NCBI RefSeq assembly: GCF_003244875.1
Contig: NZ_LXXZ01000026.1
Location: forward strand, 1 to 64,000
Direction: 5' to 3'
DNA length: 64,000 nt
From: Stenotrophomonas sepilia
GTDB lineage: Bacteria > Pseudomonadota > Gammaproteobacteria > Xanthomonadales > Xanthomonadaceae
The notes beneath the pieces were generated by a model. It was not told the DNA's origin. It ran no database searches and worked only from the letters and a program-made list of their open reading frames with translations. Made by a program: the position numbers and the translations under genes. Shown here piece by piece: positions 32,030 to 39,377 of the stretch; within the stretch, counting starts at the first letter, position 1, and each line of letters begins with the position of its first letter.

Positions 32030-33253
32030 TCAGGCACCGGCCGTACGCCGCGAGAACGTGCCATGCAGCGCCGCCGGAATCGCAAAGCCCTCCATGCGCA
32101 CCTCGGGCCGATAGTCGGCGCTGGGGGTGAAGCGGAACTCGCGTGCCAGCAGCGCGCACAGCAGTACCAGCTGTGCATTGCCGACCGCCGACCCCACGCA
32201 GGAACGCGTTGGGAAGCCGTAAGGCACATAGATGCCGGCGGTACGCTTGCGCCGTTCGGGCAACCAGCGATCAGGATCGAACTGCAGCGGGTCATCCCAG
32301 TACTTCGCCGAGCGGTGCTGGATGAACGAACTCAACTCGAACACTGTGCCTTCGGCGATGGCCTCCCCTTCCACCTGCAGATCGCAGGCGGCCACCCGGC
32401 GGTTGTTGAAGGGCGTGGAGTACAGCCGCATCACTTCCTTCAGGAAGCGCATCGTGCAGGGAATCCTGGCGATCGGCAGCGCATGGATCTCCGCATCCGA
32501 GAGCGGCGCGAATTCCTCCTCGATGCGCTGGCGCCAGTGTGGATGCATCTGCATCGCCAACAGCAGGCAGGCGGCCATCATGCCGGGCACGCCGGAAATG
32601 GCGATCAGCTGCACGGTGACCAGGTAGGTGACCTTGTCCAGGCCGATGCGCTCTCGCAGGCTCAGCAATGACTGCGCGTAGTCCAGCGCCGAACGTCCGC
32701 TGCGGACCCGGCGCTTGAGTTCGGCGGCGATCGCCCGTGATTCGGCACGGCCGATGAGGAAGTTGCGCAGCAGGTGGCGCCGATGGATGACCTGCTCGAC
32801 CTGGGTGGTGTAGCGCAGATGCAGGGCGCGTTCGATGGCTGCGGTGCCGCGTGCGTCGAGCCCATCGATCACCAGTGGCACCAGCGGATGCGCCATCACC
32901 TTCCACACGGCTGGCGTGGCATCCAGCTCGCGCCCGCACAGTGCGTCCAATGCCTGCCGCATGCGCGACTGCAACGCCTCCAGAGTCTGTGCACTGGTGA
33001 GTTCAGCACTGCGCGTGGCAATCAGGCTGCGCACTTCGGTCCAGCGCACGCGTTCGTGCCGGCGGAACAGGTCGGCCAGCGACTCGACCACGAACAGGTG
33101 CTCGGAATTCTCCTTATCGACCTTGCCGGCCAGTTCCGGGCAGAACACCCCGATTCCACCGGTTTCCAGCTTCAGCACAGGCCCTTCGCGCTCCACGCGC
33201 GCAGCCAGGCGCTCGGCAGCAATGGCGCTGCCTTCATTCGACATCCCTTGCAT
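32030..33253 (-). CDS. Divergent cytochrome P450, candidate RiPP-modifying enzyme
   Basis: 407 residues from the ATG at 33253 (GGAG 9 nt upstream). ExxR is EVMR at 273-276, the FDPDRW stretch is 325-330, and the haem loop is PYGFPTRSCVG with Cys 352. The loop keeps R at -2 but has Pro at -4 in place of the usual Gly. The I-helix motif (A/G-G-x-D/E-T-T) is replaced by AISGVPGMMA near 218-227, so the acid-alcohol pair for oxygen activation is missing. It lies 83 bp behind a tryptophan-rich peptide gene on the same strand, which suggests that it cross-links that peptide. The reaction is inferred. Confidence 0.85.
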   Translation of the reverse strand: MQGMSNEGSAIAAERLAARVEREGPVLKLETGGIGVFCPELAGKVDKENSEHLFVVESLADLFRRHERVRWTEVRSLIATRSAELTSAQTLEALQSRMRQALDALCGRELDATPAVWKVMAHPLVPLVIDGLDARGTAAIERALHLRYTTQVEQVIHRRHLLRNFLIGRAESRAIAAELKRRVRSGRSALDYAQSLLSLRERIGLDKVTYLVTVQLIAISGVPGMMAACLLLAMQMHPHWRQRIEEEFAPLSDAEIHALPIARIPCTMRFLKEVMRLYSTPFNNRRVAACDLQVEGEAIAEGTVFELSSFIQHRSAKYWDDPLQFDPDRWLPERRKRTAGIYVPYGFPTRSCVGSAVGNAQLVLLCALLAREFRFTPSADYRPEVRMEGFAIPAALHGTFSRRTAGA

Positions 33254-33271
33254 GCAGTGCGTCTCCGGCAG

Positions 33272-33298
33272 GAAGGGACTCGAAAGACGAGTCCCTTC
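33272..33298 (-). promoter_or_regulatory. Hairpin between the peptide gene and the P450 gene
   Basis: GAAGGGACTCG-AAAGA-CGAGTCCCTTC (plus-strand reading) is a perfect 11-bp stem with a 5-nt loop between the stop of the peptide gene and the P450 start. No U-run follows. It may act as a partial terminator or a stability element, giving more precursor than enzyme. A smaller hairpin, GCGGG-TTTGG-CCCGC, lies at 33318-33332. Confidence 0.65.
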
Positions 33299-33336
33299 GT
33301 CTTGCTACCGCTCAATCGCGGGTTTGGCCCGCAGGA

Positions 33337-33435
33337 TCAGAATTCGACCCACAGAGGCCAGGTATTCCACACGCTGCTCTTTTCGTTCGGATGAATATTC
33401 AGAGTGACGCGCAATGCTCGGGCGAATCTTTTCAT
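33337..33435 (-). CDS. Tryptophan-rich 32-residue peptide, candidate RiPP precursor
   Basis: Starts at the second of two in-frame ATGs (33435), with AAGGA 6 nt before it; the first (33441) is too close. The N-terminal half is basic (MKRFARALRV), as in a leader or export segment. The C-terminal ten residues are WNTWPLWVEF, so Trp 23, Trp 26, Trp 29 and Phe 32 are spaced exactly three apart. Such aromatic spacing suits cross-linking by the following P450. The gene was missed because of its length. Cleavage, modification and activity are inferred. A good promoter lies upstream. Confidence 0.72.
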   Translation of the reverse strand: MKRFARALRVTLNIHPNEKSSVWNTWPLWVEF

Positions 33436-33463
33436 TTTCATTCCTTTGCTTGCTGTGTGGTTA

Positions 33464-33482
33464 TGCCGGGATTATCCCGGCA
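33464..33482. promoter_or_regulatory. Palindrome at the start of the peptide transcript
   Basis: TGCCGGGAT-T-ATCCCGGCA is a perfect 9-bp dyad with one central base. It covers about +1 to +19 of the transcript predicted from the promoter at 33489-33517. A half-site, CGGGATTAT, recurs in that promoter's spacer. It could be an operator or an mRNA hairpin. Confidence 0.62.
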
Positions 33483-33488
33483 CCGGCT

Positions 33489-33517
33489 AGATAACACGAC
33501 ATAATCCCGCTGTCCAA
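33489..33517 (-). promoter_or_regulatory. Predicted promoter of the peptide-P450 operon
   Basis: On the minus strand TTGGAC (33517-33512), a 17-bp spacer and TTATCT (33494-33489) form a sigma-70 promoter, with start near 33482. Confidence 0.6.
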
Positions 33518-33558
33518 CCGGCCGGGTGGCGCACTGCAGCATCCTGGTTGCGGCCGAT

Positions 33559-33603
33559 TGAGGGGAATCCCTCATCGCGCCTGCGCGTCCGGCCTCCTAT
33601 GCT
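33559..33603 (+). promoter_or_regulatory. Predicted hchA promoter with a lux-box-like dyad
   Basis: TGAGGG-GAAT-CCCTCA (33559-33574) is an inverted repeat. TATGCT at 33598-33603 is a -10 box, giving a start near 33609. The dyad centre (33566.5) then lies about 42 bp upstream, the usual position of a LuxR-type activator site that overlaps the -35 region. No good -35 hexamer is present, as expected for an activator-dependent promoter. Confidence 0.5.
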
Positions 33604-33632
33604 GGGCTCACTTTCCCCCAACGGAGGTCTGC

Positions 33633-34505
33633 ATGAACACGCAAGAGTCCAGCCGCCAGCCCAGCCCCGATCCGGCCGAGCGCGATGCCTTCTTCCCGTC
33701 GCCGTATTCGCTCTCGCAGTTCACCTCGCCCAAGAGCGACCTGTCCGGCGCCGACTATCCGGATGCGCGCCGCGATGGTCGCTGGAAGGTGCTGATGATC
33801 GCCGCCGACGAGCGCTATCTGCCGACCGCCAATGGCCACCTGTTCTCCACCGGTAACCATCCGGTGGAAACCCTGCTGCCGATGTACCACCTGGACAAGG
33901 CCGGCTTCGACATCGACGTGGCGACGCTGTCCGGCAACCCCGTCAAGTTCGAATGGTGGGCCTTCCCACACGAGGACCGCGAGATCGGCACCCTGTACGA
34001 ACGCTACCAGGCACGCTTCCGCCAGCCGTTGCAGCTGGACCAGGTGGTGGCCGGCCTGGGCACCGATTCGGACTACGCCGCTGTCTTCATTCCCGGTGGG
34101 CACGGCGCGTTGATCGGCCTCCCGGAAAGCCGCGCTGTGAAGGCCACCTTGCAGTGGGCCATGGCCGAGCAGCGCCACATCATCACCCTCTGCCATGGCC
34201 CGGCGGCGCTGCTGGCAGCGGGCGTCGACGAAGCCGAGGGTGACTCGTTGTTCCGTGGCTACCGCATCTGCGCCTTCCCCGACGCAATGGACCGGCAGAC
34301 ACCGGAGATCGGCTACATGCCCGGGCAGCTGCGTTGGTTCTTCGGCGAACGACTGGCCCAGCAGGGCGTGCAGATCGTCAATGAGGGCATCGATGGCAGC
34401 GTGCTGCAGGATCGCCTGCTGCTGACCGGCGACAGCCCGCTGGCCGGCAATGCGTTGGGCAAGCTGGCCGCGCGTACGCTGCTCGATGCACTGGCGGGGC
34501 GCTGA
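33633..34505 (+). CDS. hchA: Protein deglycase / chaperone Hsp31 (HchA), DJ-1/PfpI family
   Basis: 290 residues from the ATG at 33633 (ACGGAGG upstream). The nucleophile elbow is [16 protein letters not shown] with Cys 187 and His 188. The HPVET Glu is 79, and the metal-site-type His 86 follows. [12 protein letters not shown] is typical of Hsp31. Hsp31 hydrates methylglyoxal to lactate and protects proteins and nucleotides from glycation; it also has holdase activity. It is the first gene of the hchA-smoR operon, divergent from the peptide-P450 operon. Confidence 0.94.
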   Translation: MNTQESSRQPSPDPAERDAFFPSPYSLSQFTSPKSDLSGADYPDARRDGRWKVLMIAADERYLPTANGHLFSTGNHPVETLLPMYHLDKAGFDIDVATLSGNPVKFEWWAFPHEDREIGTLYERYQARFRQPLQLDQVVAGLGTDSDYAAVFIPGGHGALIGLPESRAVKATLQWAMAEQRHIITLCHGPAALLAAGVDEAEGDSLFRGYRICAFPDAMDRQTPEIGYMPGQLRWFFGERLAQQGVQIVNEGIDGSVLQDRLLLTGDSPLAGNALGKLAARTLLDALAGR

Positions 34506-34509
34506 GCCC

Positions 34510-35214
34510 ATGCCTGCGCTGGTGCCCGCGCTGCTGGAACTGGAACAGGCTCGGTCATTGCCTGCGGTGGGCGGCGTGCTGCGCGCCGCCGCCTCACCCT
34601 TGGGCTACGACCGCCTGTTGGTGTTTGCCACCGGAACCGGGCTGGAGCGCGGCGCACAGCGCGTGTACTGGATCGAAGGTGACTGGTTCGGTGACGGCAG
34701 CGATACCGCACTCGCCCGCTACCTGCATGCCTGCCCGGTCAACCGTCATGTGCTGGACAGCACTGCGCCGTTCTTCTGGAGCAAGCGCCAGGGCGTGCGC
34801 GGCGAACGCTATCAGGTGGTGAAGCAGCCGCGCGGCGATGGCCTGCATGGGCTGCAGGTTCCGGTGTTCGGCCCGACCGGTCTGGAGGGTGCGGTCAGTT
34901 TTGCCGGCACCTCGATTGATGCATCCGCCAGCGCGCGTGTGCTGCTGGACATGGTCGGCACCTCCGCCTTCCGTGCGGCGCGGCGTCTGGCCGAAGCGCC
35001 GGCCGACATCCGCGCGGGCGCGCTGAGCGCACGCGAACGCGAGGTGCTGCGCTGGGTCGCCGCTGGACGGCGCCAGGCAGAGATAGCGGCCACGCTGGGG
35101 CTGTCTGCGCGCACCGTTGAGAACCACCTGCGGCGAGCACGGCAACGACTTGGCGTGGCCACCACCGCTCAGGCAGTGCGCGCGGCAGGCCGCCGTGGCG
35201 AGATTGAAGACTGA
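34510..35214 (+). CDS. smoR: LuxR solo with acyl-homoserine-lactone-type sensor (SmoR-like)
   Basis: 234 residues from the ATG at 34510, 4 bp behind the hchA stop. The N-terminal part is an autoinducer-binding fold (YDRLLVFATGTGLERGAQRVYWI ... LHGLQVPVFGPTGLEGAVSFAG). The C-terminal HTH is LSAREREVLRWVAAGRRQAEIAATLGLSARTVENHLRRARQRLGV. No luxI synthase is nearby, so it answers to signals made by other bacteria. In S. maltophilia K279a the LuxR solo SmoR is described as paired with hchA and affecting swarming; the gene here fits it. Confidence 0.85.
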   Translation: MPALVPALLELEQARSLPAVGGVLRAAASPLGYDRLLVFATGTGLERGAQRVYWIEGDWFGDGSDTALARYLHACPVNRHVLDSTAPFFWSKRQGVRGERYQVVKQPRGDGLHGLQVPVFGPTGLEGAVSFAGTSIDASASARVLLDMVGTSAFRAARRLAEAPADIRAGALSAREREVLRWVAAGRRQAEIAATLGLSARTVENHLRRARQRLGVATTAQAVRAAGRRGEIED

Positions 35215-35454
35215 TCAGGATGGAGACACTTCCTGCTGCCTGATCAGCGTGCTGCATACGCGCTGGGCATCTGCGCGATTGCAGAAGGCAGGCGACGGGA
35301 TGAGCTACGACCCGTGATCGCCGGTGCGCGGTCCACCGGGTGGGACGTTCATCGCCCGCCCGGCATCCGCGAGCCACCCATCCCTGCATAACGCTGTCCG
35401 CGCATTCGTGGCATGCTCTGTGAAACCGTTTTCATGGAATGGAGGGATTCCACG

Positions 35455-36312
35455 ATGTTGTCGCGTTTCCGTCGCCCCGTACTCTGTGCCCTGCTGGCGC
35501 TTGCCCTGCCTGCGACCAGCGCCTGGGCCGCAGCCCCTGCGCCGTTGAAGGTGATGTCGTTCAATGTGCGCACCCCGGCCGATACCGAGCCCGGCAAGCG
35601 CTGGCCCGATCGTCGCGATGCGATGGTGAAGGTCATCCTCGATGCGCACCCGGCGGTGATCGGTACCCAGGAGCTGGTGCAGGAGCAGGCCGATTACCTT
35701 GCCCAGCACCTGCCCGGCTACCGCTGGTTCGGCGAGGGCCGCCGCGGCGGCAGCGGCGACGAGCACATGGGCGTGTTCTACGACAGCAAGGTGCTGGCGA
35801 TCGAGGAATCAGGCAACTTCTGGCTGTCTGATACGCCCGATGTGCCCGGCAGCATCACCTGGGGCAACCTGTATCCACGCATGGTCACCTGGGCGCTGTT
35901 CCGCCGCATCGATGACGGCCGCCGCTTCTATTTCATGGATACCCACCTGCCCTACCGCGACGAGGACGAACCACGACGGGTGAAAGGTGCCGAGCTGATC
36001 GGCAGGCGCGTGGCCGGCCTGCCGGCCGACCTGCCGGTGGTGCTGACCGGTGACTTCAACAGCGAACCCGGCGGCGACACCTACAAGGCATTCACCCGCG
36101 TATTGCACGACACCCGTACCCAGGTGAAGACACCGCAGGGCCCGCGACTGACCTTCCACGATTTCACTGGCAAGGCCACCGCGCAGCTGGACTGGGTGCT
36201 GGTGCGCGGTTTCCACGCGCGCAGCTTCCTGACCGATGACCGCCGCATCGATGGCGTGCTGCCATCGGATCATTTCCCGCTGGTGGTCGAACTGGACTGG
36301 CCACAGCACTGA
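35455..36312 (+). CDS. Exported endonuclease/exonuclease/phosphatase-family protein
   Basis: 285 residues from the ATG at 35455 (GGAGGG upstream). The signal peptide is LCALLALALPATSAWA. The EEP fold is shown by LKVMSFNVRTP (Asn), VIGTQELVQEQ (catalytic Glu), MDTHLPYRD (His), LPVVLTGDFNSEPGG (Asp, Asn) and GVLPSDHFPLVVELDW (Asp-His). It is a Mg-dependent phosphodiesterase of the periplasm or exterior; such Xanthomonad proteins resemble secreted EEP enzymes acting on lipids or nucleic acids. The 240 bp between smoR and this gene show no other gene. Confidence 0.9.
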   Translation: MLSRFRRPVLCALLALALPATSAWAAAPAPLKVMSFNVRTPADTEPGKRWPDRRDAMVKVILDAHPAVIGTQELVQEQADYLAQHLPGYRWFGEGRRGGSGDEHMGVFYDSKVLAIEESGNFWLSDTPDVPGSITWGNLYPRMVTWALFRRIDDGRRFYFMDTHLPYRDEDEPRRVKGAELIGRRVAGLPADLPVVLTGDFNSEPGGDTYKAFTRVLHDTRTQVKTPQGPRLTFHDFTGKATAQLDWVLVRGFHARSFLTDDRRIDGVLPSDHFPLVVELDWPQH

Positions 36313-36331
36313 CCCCGCACGGCAGCCGCAG

Positions 36332-36595
36332 CTACAGCGGCGGCTGCCGCGACAGCAGGCGATACAGGGCCTGATGCTGATCGCGCGCCTGGCAGATGCG
36401 GGCCCCTATCGCCAGGAACACGGCGACGCCGATCAGGCCCAGCCCCAGCATCGAATCCTGCAGGCGCAGGAAACCGACCGCTGCGGCCATCGTCGCCAGC
36501 ACCAGCAGCACCACGACCGCCACTGACAGACCCGCACCCGGTGGACCCGGATCGCCGAACAACATCCGTTGGGTATCCCGCCTTCCGTCCGCCAT
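36332..36595 (-). CDS. Small two-helix membrane protein
   Basis: 87 residues with helices LSVAVVVLLVLATMAAAVGFL and MLGLGLIGVAVFLAIGARI. A short cytoplasmic tail follows (CQARDQHQALYRLLSRQPPL). No family was recognised; similar short proteins are common as YgaP/DUF-type relics. It is convergent with the EEP gene 20 bp away. Confidence 0.65.
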   Translation of the reverse strand: MADGRRDTQRMLFGDPGPPGAGLSVAVVVLLVLATMAAAVGFLRLQDSMLGLGLIGVAVFLAIGARICQARDQHQALYRLLSRQPPL

Positions 36596-36737
36596 TGCCT
36601 GTCCTCCCGAGTGCCTGACCCACTAGTTACACGGCGAGCCCGCAATCCGGCAGAGTCAGAAACGTCACGAAGGTGAAGACGTACGCGAAATGCACCGCGC
36701 TACCCTGCCGCGTACCCCTCGAACTGCGGAGCAGCAC

Positions 36738-37115
36738 ATGGCACACCAGAGCCGGCTGGCAGGATTCATCATCGACTGCCAGGACCTTCCCGCCGACGAA
36801 GGCGCCCGTTTCTGGGCCGCCGCGCTCGGCCTGCAGGCACAGGCGGCGCGTGCCGAAGGGGGCGCCGAGTATGCCGACCTGCTGGGCGCACCGGCGGGCC
36901 TGGACGTTGAAGTCCAGCGGGTCGATCACCCGTCACGGGTGCATCTGGACATCGAGAGCGACGACATCGATGCCGAAGCCGACCGCCTGGAGAAGCTCGG
37001 CGCGCGACGGATAGGCTTCGTCAAGCGCTGGTGGGTAATGGAAGCACCGACCGGCCATCGCTTCTGCATCGTGCGCATGCGCGAGCGCGAGGTGCCGGCC
37101 AATCAGTGGCCCTGA
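36738..37115 (+). CDS. VOC-family (glyoxalase/dioxygenase-like) protein
   Basis: 125 residues from the ATG at 36738. The paired beta-alpha-beta-beta-beta units appear as RLAGFIIDCQDLPADEGARFWAAALGLQA and VHLDIESDDIDAEADRLEKLGARRIGFVKRWWVMEAPTGHRFCIVR. The second half ends GHRFCIVR, the usual metal-ligand/strand end of the family. The substrate is unknown. The 142-bp region upstream has a poor promoter. It is convergent with smeX. Confidence 0.88.
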   Translation: MAHQSRLAGFIIDCQDLPADEGARFWAAALGLQAQAARAEGGAEYADLLGAPAGLDVEVQRVDHPSRVHLDIESDDIDAEADRLEKLGARRIGFVKRWWVMEAPTGHRFCIVRMREREVPANQWP

Positions 37116-37123
37116 AAGAGTAA

Positions 37124-37151
37124 GGGGACGGAAGCCACGGCCTCCGTCCCC
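37124..37151. terminator. Hairpin between convergent VOC and smeX genes
   Basis: GGGGACGGA (37124-37132) pairs with TCCGTCCCC (37143-37151). No U-run follows on either strand. Confidence 0.5.
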
Positions 37152-37157
37152 CCGGAG

Positions 37158-38579
37158 TCACTGCACCTGCGCCACGCTCGGTTGCTGCGGTGATTGCCCC
37201 CAGCCTCCGAGCGCCTTGTACACGCCCACCACGCTGACATTGACCTCGGACTCGGCCGCCGCCAACGCATCATCGGCTGCCAGCTGCGTGCGCTGCGCAT
37301 CCAGCAGTGTCAGGAAGTCCTCCGAGCCCTCGCGATAGCGGATCTGAGCCAGCGATTCGGCACGCCGTGCCGCCTGCGCCTGCTCGACCACGATCGCCAA
37401 CCGTGCCTGCTGCTTGGAATAGCGGGTCAGTGCGTTCTCGGTGTCTTCCAGGGCCAGCAGTACCGCCTGCTCATACTGCGCGGCCACGCCTTCGGCTTCA
37501 GCCTTGCTGGCACGCAGGCGTGCACGCACGGTGCCGAAGTCGAATGCCGCCCAGCTCAGCGATGGGGTCAGCGACCAGGCCTTGTTGTTGCCATTGACCA
37601 GGCCGCTGGCATCGCCACCGAGGAACCCGACGAAGCCGGACAGCGACAACCGCGGGAACAGGTCCGCCGTGGCCACGCCCACGCGTGCGGTCGCAGCCGC
37701 CAGGCGACGCTCGGCCACGCGCACGTCGGCACGCTGGCGCAGCAGTTCGCGGGTATCGCCCAGCGGCAGTGCCTTGGCGAAGGCCGGTACGTCGTGCGGC
37801 GCGAGCATGTCAGTCAGCACTTCCGGGCGCTGGCCGAGCAGCACGGCCAGCCGGTTGCGCGACTGCGCCTCGGCCACTTCCAGCAACGGGATGTCAGCCT
37901 CGATCGCCTTCAGGCGGGCACGGCTGCTCTGCACATCCAGCTCGCTGCCTGCGCCCAGCTCCCAGCGCGCCTCAGTCAGCTTCTGCGTATCGCGCAGGTT
38001 TTCCAGCGTGTGCTGGGCCACCGCGATGCGCTTCTGCGTACCACGCAGCTCGAAGTAATTGCGTGCCACTTCAGCGGCGACCAGGACCTGCGCATCGGCC
38101 AGGTTGGCCTGCTCGGCACCGAGGTCGGCGCGCGCGGCTTCAGCAGCACGGCGCTTGCGGCCGAACAGATCCAGCTCCCAGCCGGCGTCGAAGCCGAGCT
38201 GGTAGCTTTCACTGAACACCCGCTGCCCACCCAGCTGCGGATCGGGTTGCTTGCGGCGGTCGTAGCTGCCGCCAGCGGTGACGTGCGGAGCCTGGTCGAG
38301 GCGGCTTTCCACGAACACCGCGCGGGCCTGGCTGACGCGGGCCACGGCCACGCGAAGGTCCAGGTTGTCCGACAGTGCGCCGTGCACCAGCTGTTCCAGC
38401 ACCGGATCATCGAACTGCGCCCACCAGCTGGCGACCGGCGAAGCGGTACTGAACACCGGCTGCTGTGCACCCTGCAGGACCACCGGTTCCTGCACCGGGG
38501 CCTTGTAGTTCGGGCCGACGCTGACACAGCCCGCCAGCACCAGGCTGGAGACGGCCATCGCCAACGTGCGGATCACCAT
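37158..38579 (-). CDS. smeX: RND efflux outer-membrane channel SmeX
   Basis: 473 residues. The lipoprotein signal is VIRTLAMAVSSLVLAGC, then the NodT-type start VSVGPNYKAP. The body has the two repeats of the outer-membrane efflux fold (LDLRVAVARVSQARAVFVESRL; ADLFPRLSLSGFVGFLGG). It forms the outer-membrane tunnel of SmeVWX, which exports chloramphenicol, quinolones and tetracyclines in S. maltophilia. It is last of smeU1-V-W-U2-X and overlaps smeU2 by 7 bp. Substrates are as known for the family, not shown here. Confidence 0.93.
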   Translation of the reverse strand: MVIRTLAMAVSSLVLAGCVSVGPNYKAPVQEPVVLQGAQQPVFSTASPVASWWAQFDDPVLEQLVHGALSDNLDLRVAVARVSQARAVFVESRLDQAPHVTAGGSYDRRKQPDPQLGGQRVFSESYQLGFDAGWELDLFGRKRRAAEAARADLGAEQANLADAQVLVAAEVARNYFELRGTQKRIAVAQHTLENLRDTQKLTEARWELGAGSELDVQSSRARLKAIEADIPLLEVAEAQSRNRLAVLLGQRPEVLTDMLAPHDVPAFAKALPLGDTRELLRQRADVRVAERRLAAATARVGVATADLFPRLSLSGFVGFLGGDASGLVNGNNKAWSLTPSLSWAAFDFGTVRARLRASKAEAEGVAAQYEQAVLLALEDTENALTRYSKQQARLAIVVEQAQAARRAESLAQIRYREGSEDFLTLLDAQRTQLAADDALAAAESEVNVSVVGVYKALGGWGQSPQQPSVAQVQ

Positions 38580-39310
38580 GGCAGCACCTCGCCCAGGTAG
38601 GTGAAGCTGCCGTTCGGGCCTTCATGGCCGATCAGCGCCATCTGCACGCTGGAGCGCGCGCCTTCGGCGATTTCGATTTCGCCGTGGCCGCCGTTCATGT
38701 CGGTCTTCACGTAGCCCGGGTGCACGGTGTTGACCTTGATCGGCGTGTTGCGCAGTTCGTGCGCCAGTGCCAGGGTCCAGCTGTTCACAGCGGCCTTGGA
38801 GGCGTTGTAGGCCGGAACCTTCATGTCGTAGATGCCCGACGCCGGATCGGCATGCAGGGTCTGCGAACCGAGGATGCTCGAGACATTGACGATGCGGCCT
38901 GCCTTGGCCTGCTGCAGCAGCGGCAGGAAGGCCTGGGTCACCGCGACCAGTGCGTAGACGTTGGTCTCGAAGGTGCGGCGCCAGGTGTCCAACGACTGCT
39001 CCGACGGCCGCTGCGCCGGATTTTCCAGCAACACGCCCGCATTGTTGACCAGGATGTCGAGGCGGCCGTGGCGCTCGCGCACCTGCTGCACCGCCTCGGC
39101 GATGCTGGCGCTGTCGGTGACGTCCAGCTGCAGTGCTTCCACCGGCAGGCCCTCGGCCTGCAGCTTCAGCGCCTGCTCCACGGCGGCCTCACGCTTGCGC
39201 CCGGCCAGCAGCGTATGCACGCCGTTGCTGGCCAGCTGGCGTACCGTTTCGGCGCCGATGCCACGGGTGGCGCCGGTAACCAGTGCGATCTTGTTCTGAT
39301 GGGAGTTCAT
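38573..39310 (-). CDS. smeU2: Short-chain dehydrogenase SmeU2
   Basis: 245 residues. The Rossmann motif is TGATRGIGAE, then NNAG, and the active site is S...YNASKAA (YxxxK). It is a cytoplasmic NAD(P)-linked oxidoreductase. It lies between smeW and smeX, as in the known smeU1VWU2X operon, where the two reductases may relieve redox stress from the exported drugs or process quinones. The natural substrate is unknown. Confidence 0.93.
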   Translation of the reverse strand: MNSHQNKIALVTGATRGIGAETVRQLASNGVHTLLAGRKREAAVEQALKLQAEGLPVEALQLDVTDSASIAEAVQQVRERHGRLDILVNNAGVLLENPAQRPSEQSLDTWRRTFETNVYALVAVTQAFLPLLQQAKAGRIVNVSSILGSQTLHADPASGIYDMKVPAYNASKAAVNSWTLALAHELRNTPIKVNTVHPGYVKTDMNGGHGEIEIAEGARSSVQMALIGHEGPNGSFTYLGEVLPW

Positions 39311-39377
39311 GGAGTCATGCCTTGATGAGGGGGAAAACCGACACCGACCGGGCGGCCAGTGTCAGCAACGTTCCCTG

